From Mesotaenium endlicherianum (Eukaryota; Streptophyta; Zygnematophyceae; Zygnematales; Mesotaeniaceae), in the NCBI GenBank assembly GCA_009602735.1, contig WELA01009451.1, positions 1 to 64,000 of the forward strand: a stretch of DNA of 64,000 bases, in the 5' to 3' direction. Below the pieces are notes generated by a model. The model had not been told where the DNA came from. It did no database searches and saw only the letters and a program-made list of their open reading frames with translations. Below, piece by piece: positions 24,661-35,777 of this stretch. Each line of letters starts with the position of its first letter. The stretch's first letter is position 1. Made by a program: the position numbers and the translations under genes.

Positions 24661-24899
24661 CTGCCCTCCTCGAGGGACCTCACTGTGGCCCGCCACGATG
24701 AGGATGAGCCGGTGGCCTGGCACGCGGCGGCCTTCCTGGCCTTCACCGTGGACGGCGATGTGCGGCCCGCAGGGCTCACTAGCCTGGACATGGTCACCGT
24801 CACCACTCGGTGATTGGCCCTGACAGCGGCAGAGGATCAGGACAGCTGGCAGCGCGGTCCCGAGGACGTGTGGGACGACGCCCCAGTACTGCAGTACGT

Positions 24900-26150
24900 C
24901 ACGGCCAAGGATTTGGCACCCGATGTCAGCACACGCGAGCGCGATCGCATCCTCAGACGCAGCCGCGACTTCATTTGCATGGAGGGGCGCGTGCGTCGCG
25001 TGATGGCGGACGGCTCCGTCCTGGTGGTCCCCGAGCCTGCCATACGCAGTCAGCTGGTGCGCCGAGTGCACGAGTCCCTCGGGCACTTCGGTGTCAAGCG
25101 CACCCTCAGTCTTCTTCAAACCGATTACTGGTGGCACGGCATGACTAAGGTCGTCGCCGCTGTCGTCAGCAGCTGCACTCTCTGCGACCGTGTGCGCTCG
25201 AGCTTCACAGCGCGCAGCGTTGCCCTCAGCCCCCTTCCTATTCAGGGGCTGTTCTACAGGTGGTCGCTTGACTTGGCTGGAGAGCTGCCCAAGTCTTGCC
25301 AGGGCAACCTCTACGTCTTGGTGATGATTGAGCACATGTCCAAGTGGATCGAGCTCGTGCCCTTGCCCAGCAAGGCCAGTGAGGGGATCGCTCAGGCCTT
25401 CCTCAATCAGGTCCTTAGCCGTTTTGGCGGCTGCGCTGAGGTGCTGACTGACCAGGGCAAGGAGTTCCAGGGCAGCTTTCAGAAGCTGCTGGAGCGCTCT
25501 ATGATCGACCACCGCACCACCTCCCGCGATCATCCTCAGGCTGACGGCCTCGCCGAGCGCATGGTGCAGACCGTCAAGCTAGGGTTGCGGAAGTACTGCC
25601 TTGCCCACGACCGTACCCACTGGGACAACGCCCTCTCTTGGCTGGCGATGGGGTACAGGTTCAGTAAGCAGGCCTCCCTGGCCTCTCACTCTCCCTACTT
25701 CCTTCTCTACGGCCGACAGCCCGTCCTGCCAGCAGCAGCCTGGACTGTGGCCGAGAACGTCTTGGACTTGGACAGTCCCGAGACATGGAGTGCTCTTATC
25801 GGGCAGCGTGCTCAGCTCTTTCGGCGCCTGATGCCCATGGCCATGGATAACCTCAGCATCGCACAGCATTGCAACACACTGAGGTACGCCATGACGCGTG
25901 GAGGAGCCTATTATCCGCGAGTGTTGCAGTTCTCCGTAGGTGACTTCGTGTACCTGCGACGCCAGACGAAGAACACCCTCGACACCAGCAGCTCGCCGGT
26001 CATCCTGCGCGTCAAGCGTGCCTTGGCGTCAGGAGTCCTGGAGCTGGAAGGCGCAGATGGCCGTCTTCACAAGGACCACACGAAGAACTGTGGGCCGTGC
26101 CACCTTCCTAACCTGGACTTGCAGGTCCGTCCCCGCGACGCGCGGCCGCC
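24900..26150 (+). CDS. Element D DDE integrase
   Basis: HHCC zinc domain (HESLGHFGVKRTLSLL ... CTLCDRV), then the catalytic core with WSLDLAGELP (first Asp), VLTDQGKEF (second Asp) and DGLAERMVQTVK (Glu). Downstream, FSVGDFVYLRR and the NCGPCHLPNL stretch form the usual C-terminal part. This is a retroviral-type DDE integrase, not a tyrosine recombinase, which matters because the ends of the element resemble those of tyrosine-recombinase elements. Confidence 0.9.
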
Positions 26151-26154
26151 CAAG

Positions 26155-26310
26155 GACTGGGCGTGCCAGATCTGTCACAGCACTGGCCAGGAGGCCAAGA
26201 TGCTGCTCTGCGACAGCTGCAACCTCGGCTTCCACATCGGCTGCCTCGACCCGCCGCTGGCCCGCGTGCCAGCTGGAGACTGGTTCTGCGGAGACTGCAC
26301 TGAGCTAGCC
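26155..26310 (+). CDS. PHD finger at the C-terminus of the element D integrase
   Basis: Translated sequence shows the C4-H-C3 pattern: CQIC, LLCDSC, GFHIGC and WFCGDC, with the usual DPPL and the Trp two residues before the last Cys pair. PHD fingers bind histone H3 tails, often trimethylated or unmodified at Lys4. It occupies the place where chromoviruses such as B1 and A1 carry a chromodomain, so I infer a role in choosing integration sites. Confidence 0.88.
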
Positions 26311-26359
26311 TTAGGCAGCGTACACAGCCCATCAGCTAGAGGCTGAGAGCTGGGGGGGG

Positions 26360-26496
26360 AATTAAAATATTTGACACTTGACTCCCTTTTTGGCTATAAA
26401 GCCATTTGTATTATAGACTTCATTGCAGCAAAGCCTGCTTGTCTATTGTGTGTTGCTTATGTCGACAAGGCGCACCCGATCTCTTAACGCACGACA
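26360..26496 (+). repeat. Module A, inner copy, of element D
   Basis: 137 bp (AATTAAAATATTTGACACTTG ... CGCACGACA) directly after the polypurine tract and directly before terminal repeat B. It repeats at 27498-27634 with about three differences. Not present after the 5' B copy. Confidence 0.9.
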
Positions 26497-26498
26497 GC

Positions 26499-27498
26499 TG
26501 TCATGATTTATTGAGTCGAGGTTGCCGCACGAAACCGAGCTCCACATGTGTGAACCATCAACCTAGGAAGGCCGACTTTGCATAGACTTTACGCATCCAT
26601 ACTTTGACCTTTTCTCAATTTCCAAGTCACCAAAGTGTAGCGCGTTGAGTCACCTTCCGAATGGCACCGGGTTCGCGTCATTTGGTCACATATCGCGCAA
26701 GATATGAGCAATCTAGTCCGCGCCACCTACCGGCCCCTAGCGGATCCTCACCAAAGGGCAATTTGTGTTTCAATGTGCACATTCTTGCCTATTCGTGACC
26801 CCCTAAAACCCCTAGCTTGTGCGCACAAATCCGCGAGCCCCTTAGCCTACATAAGCTTTGCATTTCCATAGTATATGTGCATCATTGAGGCTATAACTTG
26901 GTGACTGCATCACCTACTCCTAGAGGAAGCTTCCTCAATTTTCAGATCCACTTTTGAGGCGCTATCTAGGTAGAATCACCCAAGGTAAGCTCGGCCAATG
27001 AGGGACACGTAGCATATCCTACGCACCTTGCTTTGATTGGTTTGAGTTATGCTTAGCCTATAGGAGTGCTAGTACATGCCTTGTACACATTAGTGGACAT
27101 AGGAGAGCCTCCTAGAGTGACTACATGCATTGGATCCGCCGCATACCCCGCCGGATTTCCAGGAGTATAAGTACTAGAGATGTCCCTAGAAGAGACATCT
27201 TTTAGAAGTCCATTATGCCAGGTGTAAGTAACAGAGATTATCAGTAAAGCTTACACTTTTATCTCTTGTGTTTTCAGGACCACTGAGTTACTCTCTTGTG
27301 AAGAGCAAGCCCTCCAGGCTTCCAGTCACTTGAAGAACTTCACAAGTGGTGAGCAAAGTCACAGCTTAAGCCCTTGCCATAGGACTACTCTGAAGATCAT
27401 GATGTGCTTCCAGTGATCTTTTGGGCCATACTTCATTAGTTGTTTTCCTACCAGATTACAGTCTTGAGGTGCTCACTCTGGAGAGTACACTTCCCTTA
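26499..27498 (+). repeat. 3' terminal repeat (B copy 2) of element D
   Basis: 1000-bp direct repeat of 15371-16370. Several of the differences from the 5' copy are CpG in the 5' copy and TpG or CpA here, as expected from decay of methylated cytosine. Confidence 0.9.
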
Positions 27499-27634
27499 AT
27501 TAAAACATTTGACACTTGACTCCCTTTTTGGCTATAAAGCCATTTGTATTATAGACTTCATTGCAGCAAAGCCTGCTTGTCTATTGTGTGTTGCTTATGC
27601 CAACAAGGCGCACCCGATCTCTTAACGCACGACA
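27498..27634 (+). repeat. Module A, outer copy, at the 3' end of element D
   Basis: Second copy of the 137-bp module, ending CGCACGACA. With the start TGTC of the element it gives inverted ends TGTC...GACA. It makes the 3' end A-B-A while the 5' end is B only. Confidence 0.88.
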
Positions 27635-27819
27635 TTGTCCACTTATGAAACGTATCGGTTGTTTCTGAGCACGTCATCAAAATCAGGAGAGACTTTGTAA
27701 TAGTGCCAACAAGCTTAGGGTATTTGAAATGTTCAGTATATTGCTAGATAGATCAATTCAATTACATGTAGTAACACTTCCAGTACAACCTGTTAAACTC
27801 TACTTGCTACCTTCGCTTA

Positions 27820-28012
27820 TGTATGAATCTTATAATTTATTGATTGCAATATTAATGCGCACTACTTGCATTTGGCTTTTAAAAGTTACTTACGCTGGTT
27901 GTATTATGCTTTTGCCGTTTAATCGCTTGTATGAAAAACACTGTAAAGATTTTTTGGTGATGTGAAGCTTTTTATCAAATAATTAGTAACCTATTGGTAA
28001 GTGGATTCATTC
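27820..28012 (+). mobile_element. Decayed family A LTR fragment
   Basis: Plus-orientation match to the 3' third of the family A LTR (TTATGTATGA..., TTTGCCGTTTAA, AAGATTTTTTGG, and the end GTGGATTCATTCA). Many differences; old. Confidence 0.5.
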
Positions 28013-28454
28013 ACCCATACTGAGGGTCTGGAGGCTTAAACTCGTGAATGAGAGATTTCCATTTTACTTGTTTAAATTGCTGAGACAATTGAACTATTGA
28101 AGTGTCAAAGTTTCATCTCTTGGAAGAAGGTTGAAACTGACTGGTGTGTGGATCTTCGCGCATAAAAGGCACTCGCCACGGTAGTCATGTGAGGAGGTCA
28201 ATCCAAGTGCTCAAATCTGAAGTGGGATATGAAGAGTAATATGAATGGAAGTTCAAACACGTGCTTAGTCCATCCAGCACATTGTCAGAGTTGTCAATTA
28301 TTTGGCGAATAATCAGCAAATTGCTCTCTTACTTGAGATGTACTTGAAAAAGTCGCTAAGGCCCGATACCCAAATCGCGACGACAACTTCGATGTACTTT
28401 ATGATGCTATCATGGCCACATAAATAGAAGACCGCTATCAATGTCTGTGCGTAC

Positions 28455-29040
28455 ACTTTGGTTCATCTCGTAGGACCTCGGCTAACCAAATCCCCTAATT
28501 ACCTCCTATACTCGAAATCGCCATCTGTCAAAGACGTCACCTGGCCATTCAGACATATCGTAACAATAAGTTGCCTTTCCGAAATATTGTTTGATTCACC
28601 AATTTCCTGTTTGGGCCTACCAACAATTGCGCCCGATCAACCTCAAATTGACTAAGTGCTACCTAAGTCACCATTCTTGGTCACACATTAACTCCGACTT
28701 CTAAGCTAACCACGACTTGCGTGTCCTCGTCAAATTTCTACCCTCAGCGGCTAAATTAATCGGCTTAGAATAAGCAAATGATTGCCTAATATAGTCTATA
28801 CATCATTATATTATAAAAATATTTATGTTGTTGTTTGGTTGATTCCAATAACAGCAAAAGCACACAATAAAGGTAAGCAATACTCAATCGCAAGTAAAAA
28901 AGCAAAAATCATGCAATTAGTAAACTCACACAAAGCAAAATATGTCAGTAATTTGTATAACGGCTTGCAGCCTTGAATTAAGATATCCTCTTAGTACATT
29001 GTACAGAGAATTGGTCTCATTTTTAAATTTCAAATCCGAC
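28455..29040 (-). mobile_element. Decayed family A LTR fragments
   Basis: Two minus-orientation pieces. About 28455-28565 holds TAGGACCTCGGCTAACCAAATC, as in the middle of the LTR. About 28782-29040 holds CAGCAAAAGCACACAATAAAGG and AAATCATGCAATTAGTAAACTC, as in its 3' part. The order shows they are separate fragments. Old. Confidence 0.45.
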
Positions 29041-29082
29041 AACAAACCTAGGAAGAGCAATCCGGCCTCTTCTTGGTTGATT

Positions 29083-29398
29083 TCAAGTGGTGGGCAAAGT
29101 CACAGCTTATCTCCTTTGCAGAATGTACTCTAAGTTAGGTCATTCAAGTGTGCTATTAGTGATCTTTTCGGAAGGATCTTAATGTATTCTTCTCTTTCCA
29201 ATTTTCACTCTTGTGGTGCTCTCTCTACTAAGTACAAAATTTCTCTTTTCAAAGGATTTCTCTTCGTTTGCAAGTATCTAGGATTACAACGCATGCCTAC
29301 TTGTAGTAGCAAATCCTATTAACCGTACTATGCGGTGTACCTAGAGAAGACCCAAACTCAGATTTGAGTACCATCACTAAAATTAAGCACGTCAAGTA
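29083..29398 (+). mobile_element. Fragment of a second, older family D element (terminal repeat end, leader, gag start)
   Basis: Matches 16216-16520 of element D with many differences: AAGTGGTGGGCAAAGTCACAGC, the leader, and ATGCCTACTTGTAGTAG at the gag start, through GACTCAGATYTGAGTACCATCAC. The B repeat runs straight into the leader without module A, as in element D itself. This shows the one-sided arrangement of module A is a property of the family. Confidence 0.75.
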
Positions 29399-29418
29399 TG
29401 ATAGCACGTCGAGTATGA

Positions 29419-30320
29419 TGTAACGTTTTTGCTTTTCAAGAGGATCTTTCCTCGATATTCAAGGAATGTTTAAATGAAGTGGAAAGAAAATCTATATACT
29501 TGTGCAAATTGACAAATCCTCGAGAAAGCGAAAATGAAAACTAACGTAGAATGTGTGCTTGTGAGAGTTGCACTCACAATGACTCTGCAGGTATAAATAC
29601 CTGTACAACGTGAGGCACTGGAGTGCTTCAAGTCTCCACCTAGGGCACTGGTTCATGTCAACAAAAACAGGCGAAGGGGTACGACCCATTTCGGCTAAAT
29701 TCTCGAAACTCGCCGTTTGGCCGTTTGGAGACTTTTCGACGGTTACCGAAAAACCGTTTTGCGCCAAACGGCCATTTTTGCGTTCTCGCGACTTTCCGAA
29801 AAGTCGCGACTGTTTGCGGACTCGCGTACACATGCTTTTTTGTCATGAACCGTTAGTGATAAAAACTACTTCGCCTATTGGTTAGGTGTGAACGATTCAA
29901 ACGATAGGTCGCGGGTTCGAACCCGCTCGGATGCAAAGTCGCTCTGCATATTATGTGTCGTTTGACTTTCACGACTGGTCGTAAATCCGACATCAGTGAC
30001 TTTGCATTATCTGAAATAATGACAATCAAAATAACTTAATCAAACAATAATTAAATAACTTATCATCTCATAATTAATAAAAGTAACTTTATGAATCATT
30101 ATGTCGTACTTTTGCAAAGTAGTCGAATTACGTTATGACGCTTTTTGCAATAGTATATCGGTCGTTTCGCCAATCGACCGGAAATTAATCGACACACGCG
30201 TGTAGCAAATATTTCAATGTGATGCAATTATTTATCAAATAATGTATGATAAATAGTATAACGTATTTTAGGTAATCAAGAAAACGTCCCAAATACGCCT
30301 AAAGAGCTCAGATCGTTACA
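29419..30320 (-). repeat. 3' LTR of chromovirus C1, with hairpins and a tRNA-like segment
   Basis: 902 bp, related to the solo LTR at 42635-43559. Near 29712-29830 lie nested inverted repeats (GCCGTTTGG with CCAAACGGC; CGCGACTTT with AAAGTCGCG). Near 29874-29935 is a segment with tRNA-type internal promoter boxes (TTGGTTAGG and GGTTCGAACCC). Confidence 0.8.
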
Positions 30321-30459
30321 CTCCTCCCCCCTAAAAGAACTTAATGTCCTTGTTAAGCATACGTCTTTCAAGTCTAAATGTGTCAATACTAGCCTTGACT
30401 AGCGGAAAACATTGGTGAGCGATTGGACTATGCATCATCACAATGACGGAGAAGAGCGA

Positions 30460-33400
30460 TTATTTGGCCGCGTCTCTTTTGCGTTTGTTCCATGGCTTAC
30501 AAAGAGCGCTTGGTAGCACACTTGCCTCGGCGCAGAGGTTCCGAGCAGAAGCCCATCGTAACCAATACTGTTGAACCAGGTCCTTACAATTAAGTAGGAA
30601 TTTGTCCTGAGGTTCGTACGAGTTCCAACTGGAGTTGTAATCAAGCCATTTGATCAAAAGTTCCACGCGTGGAGGCTTATGACGAGTGTAGCGGTGTCTT
30701 AAGACCTCCTCTACATCCCAGGCCTTACCATCATCGGCGAGTTCCAATTCCGGTGCTTGCGGCTGATAGCGGCCATTGGACCTAAACAGCTTTAGTAAAC
30801 TGACATGGAACACAGGATGCGTTTGGCCCATAAATTTAGGCAAATTCAATCGGTATGCAATAGGTCCAATCTTTGCGATAACGATAAAAGGGCCTACCCA
30901 GCGAGGCAGAAGCTTGCGCTTTCCTGGGTGCTTCAGTTGGAGGTTTATAGTTTGCAAAAACACTTTATTGCCAACTTGAAAACTGAACTTAGTCCTGTGC
31001 GTGTCAGCAAACGTTTTCTGTCGATCTCGAGCAGCGGCTAAAGCCAGCTTCGCGTTTTTGTGCACCTCTTGAAGAGGATGGACAAATAGGCGTGCACTTG
31101 GCACTCTCATGGTTGACATCCCCGCCTCACCGGGTACCGTACGCGTGAGAGGAGTGTGCGGATGTCTCCCATAGTTAAGAAAAAACGGTGTTTCCTCAAC
31201 ACATTCCTGATAAGCATTATTTACTGCAAAATCTGCAACTGAAAGGAGGGTGTCCCAGTTGTCTTGGCAAGGATTCACATAATGCCTAAGGAATTGTTGC
31301 AGAATGCGGTTTCAGTTGTTCTGTCTCACCATCGGTCTGAGGATGGAAGCTAGTGGACATCTTAAGCTTCGTGCCAAAATACGAGCAAACTTCCTGCCAG
31401 AAGTGGGTCTTAAATCTATTGTCACGATCTCCCATAATTTCTTTCGGCATGCCATGCAACTTGAACACATGATCCACGAAGAGACGCGCGGTCTCGATGG
31501 CATCAAGCGATGGTTTAGTGGCCACAAAGTGCACCATCTTAGTGAAACGATCCACGATCGTTAACACCCCATTGTGTCTTGTATCGGTGGTAGGCAAATC
31601 CACGACAAAGTCGAGGCTTATGCTTTCCCAAGGAGCACATGCAAGTTCCAATGGTTGCAACTTCCCAGCTGGCAACGTATTGCTCGGCTGATTCCTCTGA
31701 CATATTGCGCAGTTGACGATGTACTCAGCAACATCAACCTTAAGGGACGACCAAATGTACCCTCGGCGCAAAGTGTGTGTGGTTTTGGTAATTCCATGGT
31801 GACCAGAGTAAGGAGAGTAATGCGCTTCGCGTAGTAGCACATGCCTCACTCGGCCTTCTGGGACAGCAATGCGCCCATTGTGCCACCAAAAACCGTCCTC
31901 AAACAAATAGCTTGAGTGTTCTTTCCTTTTATCCATACTGTCCATTGTTACGGCTACACCGTTCAAGCCAGTACCCTGGAGATCTAGGGATAACGGATCT
32001 TTGAGATAGCCCTCGTGAAATAGTTGATGCAGGTCAAGTACTTCCGAGTTATGCATGCTATCCAAATCGGGTGTGCCCGCGTCACCAGGTTGGTTGCGGT
32101 CAGACGTCTGGGGGGGGTACAGCAGAATCAAGGGTGGTCGCCCTCCAAACCTGACCATTTTGTTCTCGGAAGCTAGCAACAGTCCCCAACATCAAGTGGT
32201 GATGAGGAATTCGACTTAGAGAATCAGCAACATTGTTGCGGCCTGGGCGATATGCCCACTCAAAGTGGAATCGTTGCAAGAACTCAGACCATCTCGTCTG
32301 TCTCCTCGATAGCGTTGGCTAAATTTGAAAGAAGGTATTTGGGCAGTGGTCCGTAAGCACTGTCCAACCCTTGCAACCTTCCAAATAACATCGCCAAGTT
32401 TTCAAAGCCTATATCACTGCCCAGAGCTCCTGCTCTGTCGTTGAGTAATTTTGTTCGGCAGGTGTCAGCTTTCGACTCTCAAAATTGATAGGCTTGCCTG
32501 CCTGCAGGAAAACAGCCCCTATTCCAACACCAGACGCATCGGCGACTACCTCGTAAGGCAAGTCGGGACCGGCTAATGAAAGAAGTGGCACATTAGTGAG
32601 TGCATACTTAACGCGCTCAAACGCATGTTGCGTATTCTCATCCCAATTGAACGTCTTATCTTACCTTGTCAGAGCAGTAAGTGGCGCGGCCATCACTGAA
32701 TAACCTTGCAAAAGCTTACAAAAGTAGTTAGCAAATCCAAAGAATGAACGTACAGTATGTACATCTTTCGGGACAGGTCAGTCAGCAACGCACACTATCT
32801 TGACTAGGTCAGGGCGCACCCAGCTTTTGAACCCACTATATGTCCGAGGTACAAAAGTTCATCCTTAAGTAAGGAACATTTCTTTAGCTTAGCATACAGC
32901 TGTTGCTCACGAAGGATTTGCAACACCAACTCGAGGTGCTTGTAATGCTCGTCCCTGGTCTTTGAACAGATGAGGATATCGTCGAGGTAAACTTGGACAA
33001 ATTTCCCCAAGTAAGGTCTAAACAAATCGTTCATTGTACTTTGGAATGCCGCTGGTGCATTGGTAAGTCCAAAACTTAGGACATTGTATTGGAAGTGCCC
33101 AATAGGCGTACGAAACGCTGTTTTGAGGACATCCTTTGGTGTGATTTGAATCTGATGATAGCCTTGGGCTAAATCAAGGAGAACACGCATGCCCCCTGCA
33201 GCAAATCAAACGAATCATCAATGCGAGGCAACAGATAGCGGTTCTTGACCGTTATATTGTTCAACGCACGATATTCAATGCACATTCTAAGCGTCCCATC
33301 TTTCTTTTGAACAAATAGGATGGGCGCCCCGAACGGAGAAGAGCTCGGCTCAATCCACCCTTTCTCAAGCAAGTCGGTAATATGGTCCTTCATTTCATTC

Positions 33401-34300
33401 ATCTCCAACGGGCTTAGGCGATAAATTGGTCGCGAAGTCGGTGGAGAATTGGGAAAGAGAGGGATTGTATGTCCAATACCCCTATCAAGCGGAAGCTCGA
33501 CTGGTACTTCACTTGGAAACATTGACTTGTACTTTTGCAAAAGAGCAGAAAGTTCAGCTGTGAGTGTGTCCTCATGACCAGTAACGTCTAACATTGGCTC
33601 TTCCGTAAAGAGCGTAGTGGAAGTCGCTTGGGAATCGGGTCTTAGTAATCCATAGAAAACATTTTGACTTTGCTTTGCCAAACGTCGAGCTTGCTTTATG
33701 GACAATAGAAGAGTCTTCGAAGGGCTTTCCAAGGCCATATCGGGCTTAAATGATTGAAGAGTAATCTTCTTGGTCCCCTTGCGTACAACGCATGTCTTTT
33801 GACCAAAGTCAAGCAATGCACTTGTTTGCGTAAGCCAATCGTTACCCAAAACTGCGTCGATTCCATGTGGCAATTTAGTTACGTAGAATTGTACACGCCC
33901 ATGAAAGGACTGCAAGCTGAGCGGTAATTTAACCGTTCCAAAAATACAAGCTAACGAGCCATTGTCGAGGCAAAGGGTCTCGTCCTTGAGTATTGGAAGC
34001 AACTTCATCCCTTGTGCAAAACGTGCACTAATGAAGCTCATTGATGCGCCTGAATCAATGACTGTAAAGCATGATTTGCCTGAAACTTTTGTTTCAAATG
34101 TGATACTTAGTCCCAAAGAAGCATTATGCATCACTAGCAATGTCCTCGCTTTGAGAGGAATGTGGGAAATATGGAGGTCCTTTACCAAAATCCCATTTTG
34201 CATTGCCATCCGCACGGGTTGGCGTTGTCGCCTGCGGTCCCTGATGGGCCCGGCATCCCTAGGGCAGCCTGTAAGAAAAGACCAATCGAAGGGTGAGTGT
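30460..34300 (-). CDS. pol: C1 pol region (PR, RT, RNase H, IN, chromodomain)
   Basis: Domain blocks read on the minus strand from about 34.3 kb down. Protease has [17 protein letters not shown] has [17 protein letters not shown] and [10 protein letters not shown]. RNase H has [16 protein letters not shown]. The integrase zinc domain has [16 protein letters not shown]...CAICQRNQ, with a core containing SLDFVVDL and MGDRDNRF. The chromodomain region has [20 protein letters not shown]. Family C is a distinct chromovirus lineage from B and A in this window. Broken; spans approximate. Confidence 0.8.
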
Positions 34301-35004
34301 CCATGGCAGCAACGAAGCAAGTGACAAGGTTGGCCAACTCAATATGAGTGGCCTCAGCAAGATGAACACGATCTTCTGTACGACCAATGACATCGGACAA
34401 GGTGCTTAGAGCCATTGTCATGGTTTGACTGTTAGTTGTCAAGGCCGTGAAGCGTTGTAAAATTGTCTGCTGAAAAGTGCGCGGCGAAGTTGGTTCGTTG
34501 GGCAGTCCTCTAGCATCGCCGGCGTTGACGACAGTACGGTAAGAGCAGCAGCAGCGGCGGCAACAGCAGCAGCAGCAGCCTCGGCACCATTTTGGCCCTC
34601 CCTATGGAAGCCGAGATAGCGCCGGAAGAGAGAGAAAAAATTTCCCGTCGAAACACGATAAGCGATCGTTGGGTCAGGGCAGGACTGGGATGGGTGACCT
34701 TCCCAATACGAAATATTGCCCCAAAATATATTAATTGAGTTATCATCTCATAATTATCAAAGTAACTTTATGAATAATTATGTCGTGCTTTTGCGAAGTA
34801 GTCGAATTACGTTACGACGCTTTTTGCAATAGTATCTCGGTTGTTTCGCCAATCGACCGAGAATTAATCGGCACACGCGTGTGGCAAATAATTCAATGTG
34901 ATGCAATCATTTATCAAATAATGTATGATAAATAGTATAACGTATTTTAGGTAATCGGGAAAACGTCCCAAATACGCCTAAAAAGCTTATTGTTACATAT
35001 AACC

Positions 35005-35304
35005 ACGGTTAACCAAATCCACAACCGTATCCCATCATTTTGAGTAGCCGTCAGCCTAGGGCTTCATTTGGCCATTTAATATATCTAGCATATCACAATA
35101 GATGCATTTTTTGGCGGTTTGCTAGTTTCGCTTAAGGTGGTCAACTGACTGTCAAAGAATGTGTAAGTAAGCTGACTTAGATAGACTTAACTTGCAGCTG
35201 TTGGCTGAGTCATTGTACAGAGTTATGAGTATAATTTAACAAACTGAACCTAAGTAAGTACTACTAGTAACTATTATTTTTAAAAATGTATTGATTCAAT
35301 ACAG
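35005..35304 (-). mobile_element. Decayed family A LTR fragment
   Basis: Minus-orientation match to the 5' half of the family A LTR (GGTTAACCAAATCCAC, GTCAAAGAATGTGT, TGTATTGATTCAATACA at the end). Directly to the right of element C1. Confidence 0.6.
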
Positions 35305-35601
35305 CGGCTTCACTTTGGCGCCCTCGGTTCAGCCTCTCAGCTTCTTGGGGTCAAGGCGGGTGGCCTTCTATCGATCACTCAGCTGACCTGGGGCCGCACT
35401 GATGACTCACTACAAGCTCACTCTAATCATCAATCCAAGAAAGTTCGGCACAATTGGTACTTTCATTTACTCCCTATATGCATTAATAAACCTAGAGGGT
35501 TTTCAAATCGTTCTTGCTCTACAACATCCAAAGGAGTTCTTAACTATCCAACTCAATGTTGCATATTCAGAGGACAAAAGTTACAAAAACTACTTACTGG
35601 C

Positions 35602-35777
35602 CATGCTTATGTATGAGTATACTGATGGCATGATTGATACTTCTTACATGCATTTGACTTGCGAGTATTGCTTACACTGATTAATAAGTTTACCAAAGAA
35701 TAACATAAACATTACTTGCTGATATAATATCTTTTATTAATTGTTAATTGCTTGGAAATAAGTTAATTCATTTCATA
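35602..35777 (+). mobile_element. Decayed family A LTR fragment
   Basis: Plus-orientation match to the LTR 3' end (TGCTTATGTATGAGTATACTG, ATTACTTGCTGATATAATATC, AATTCATTTCA). Confidence 0.6.

Larger units (their letters stand above)
15371..27634 (+). mobile_element. Family D gypsy element with DNA methyltransferase and PHD finger
   Basis: A 12.3-kb Ty3/gypsy-type element. Part order: terminal repeat B (15371-16370), leader, gag, protease, cytosine-5 DNA methyltransferase, RT, RNase H, DDE integrase, PHD finger, polypurine tract (GCTGGGGGGGGA, 26349-26360), module A (26360-26496), terminal repeat B (26499-27498), module A (27498-27634). The two B copies are 1000 bp each and differ at about 14 positions (1.4%), so the insertion is young, near 1 My at an assumed 7e-9 per site per year. 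The interior is much richer in G+C and CpG than the LTRs and flanks. The coding part is broken, with about five breaks. ATTG on both sides may be a 4-bp target duplication, but this is uncertain. Confidence 0.9.
29419..34997 (-). mobile_element. Ty3/gypsy chromovirus C1, degraded
   Basis: Family C element on the minus strand. The 3' LTR is 29419-30320 (902 bp, TGTAACG...GTTACA) and LTR sequence also ends the right side (about 34740-34997). A polypurine tract (GGGGGGGAGGAG) lies at 30321-30334 on the minus strand. The flanks TATGA and TATAA may be a decayed target duplication. Recognisable parts, read on the minus strand: protease, RT, RNase H, integrase and chromodomain. The element is broken, with several breaks, and is older than A1, B1 and D. 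A solo LTR of this family sits at 42635-43559. Confidence 0.88.

Noticed and set aside
24160-25533. Long antisense open frame (457 codons) across element D RT/integrase
   Set aside because: It mirrors a GC-rich coding region on the plus strand that has clear RT and integrase motifs; the antisense translation has no recognisable domain.
15371-27634. Possible tyrosine recombinase in element D, suggested by its split repeats
   Set aside because: I found no such motifs; the integrase shows the HHCC and D, D, E signatures of the retroviral type.
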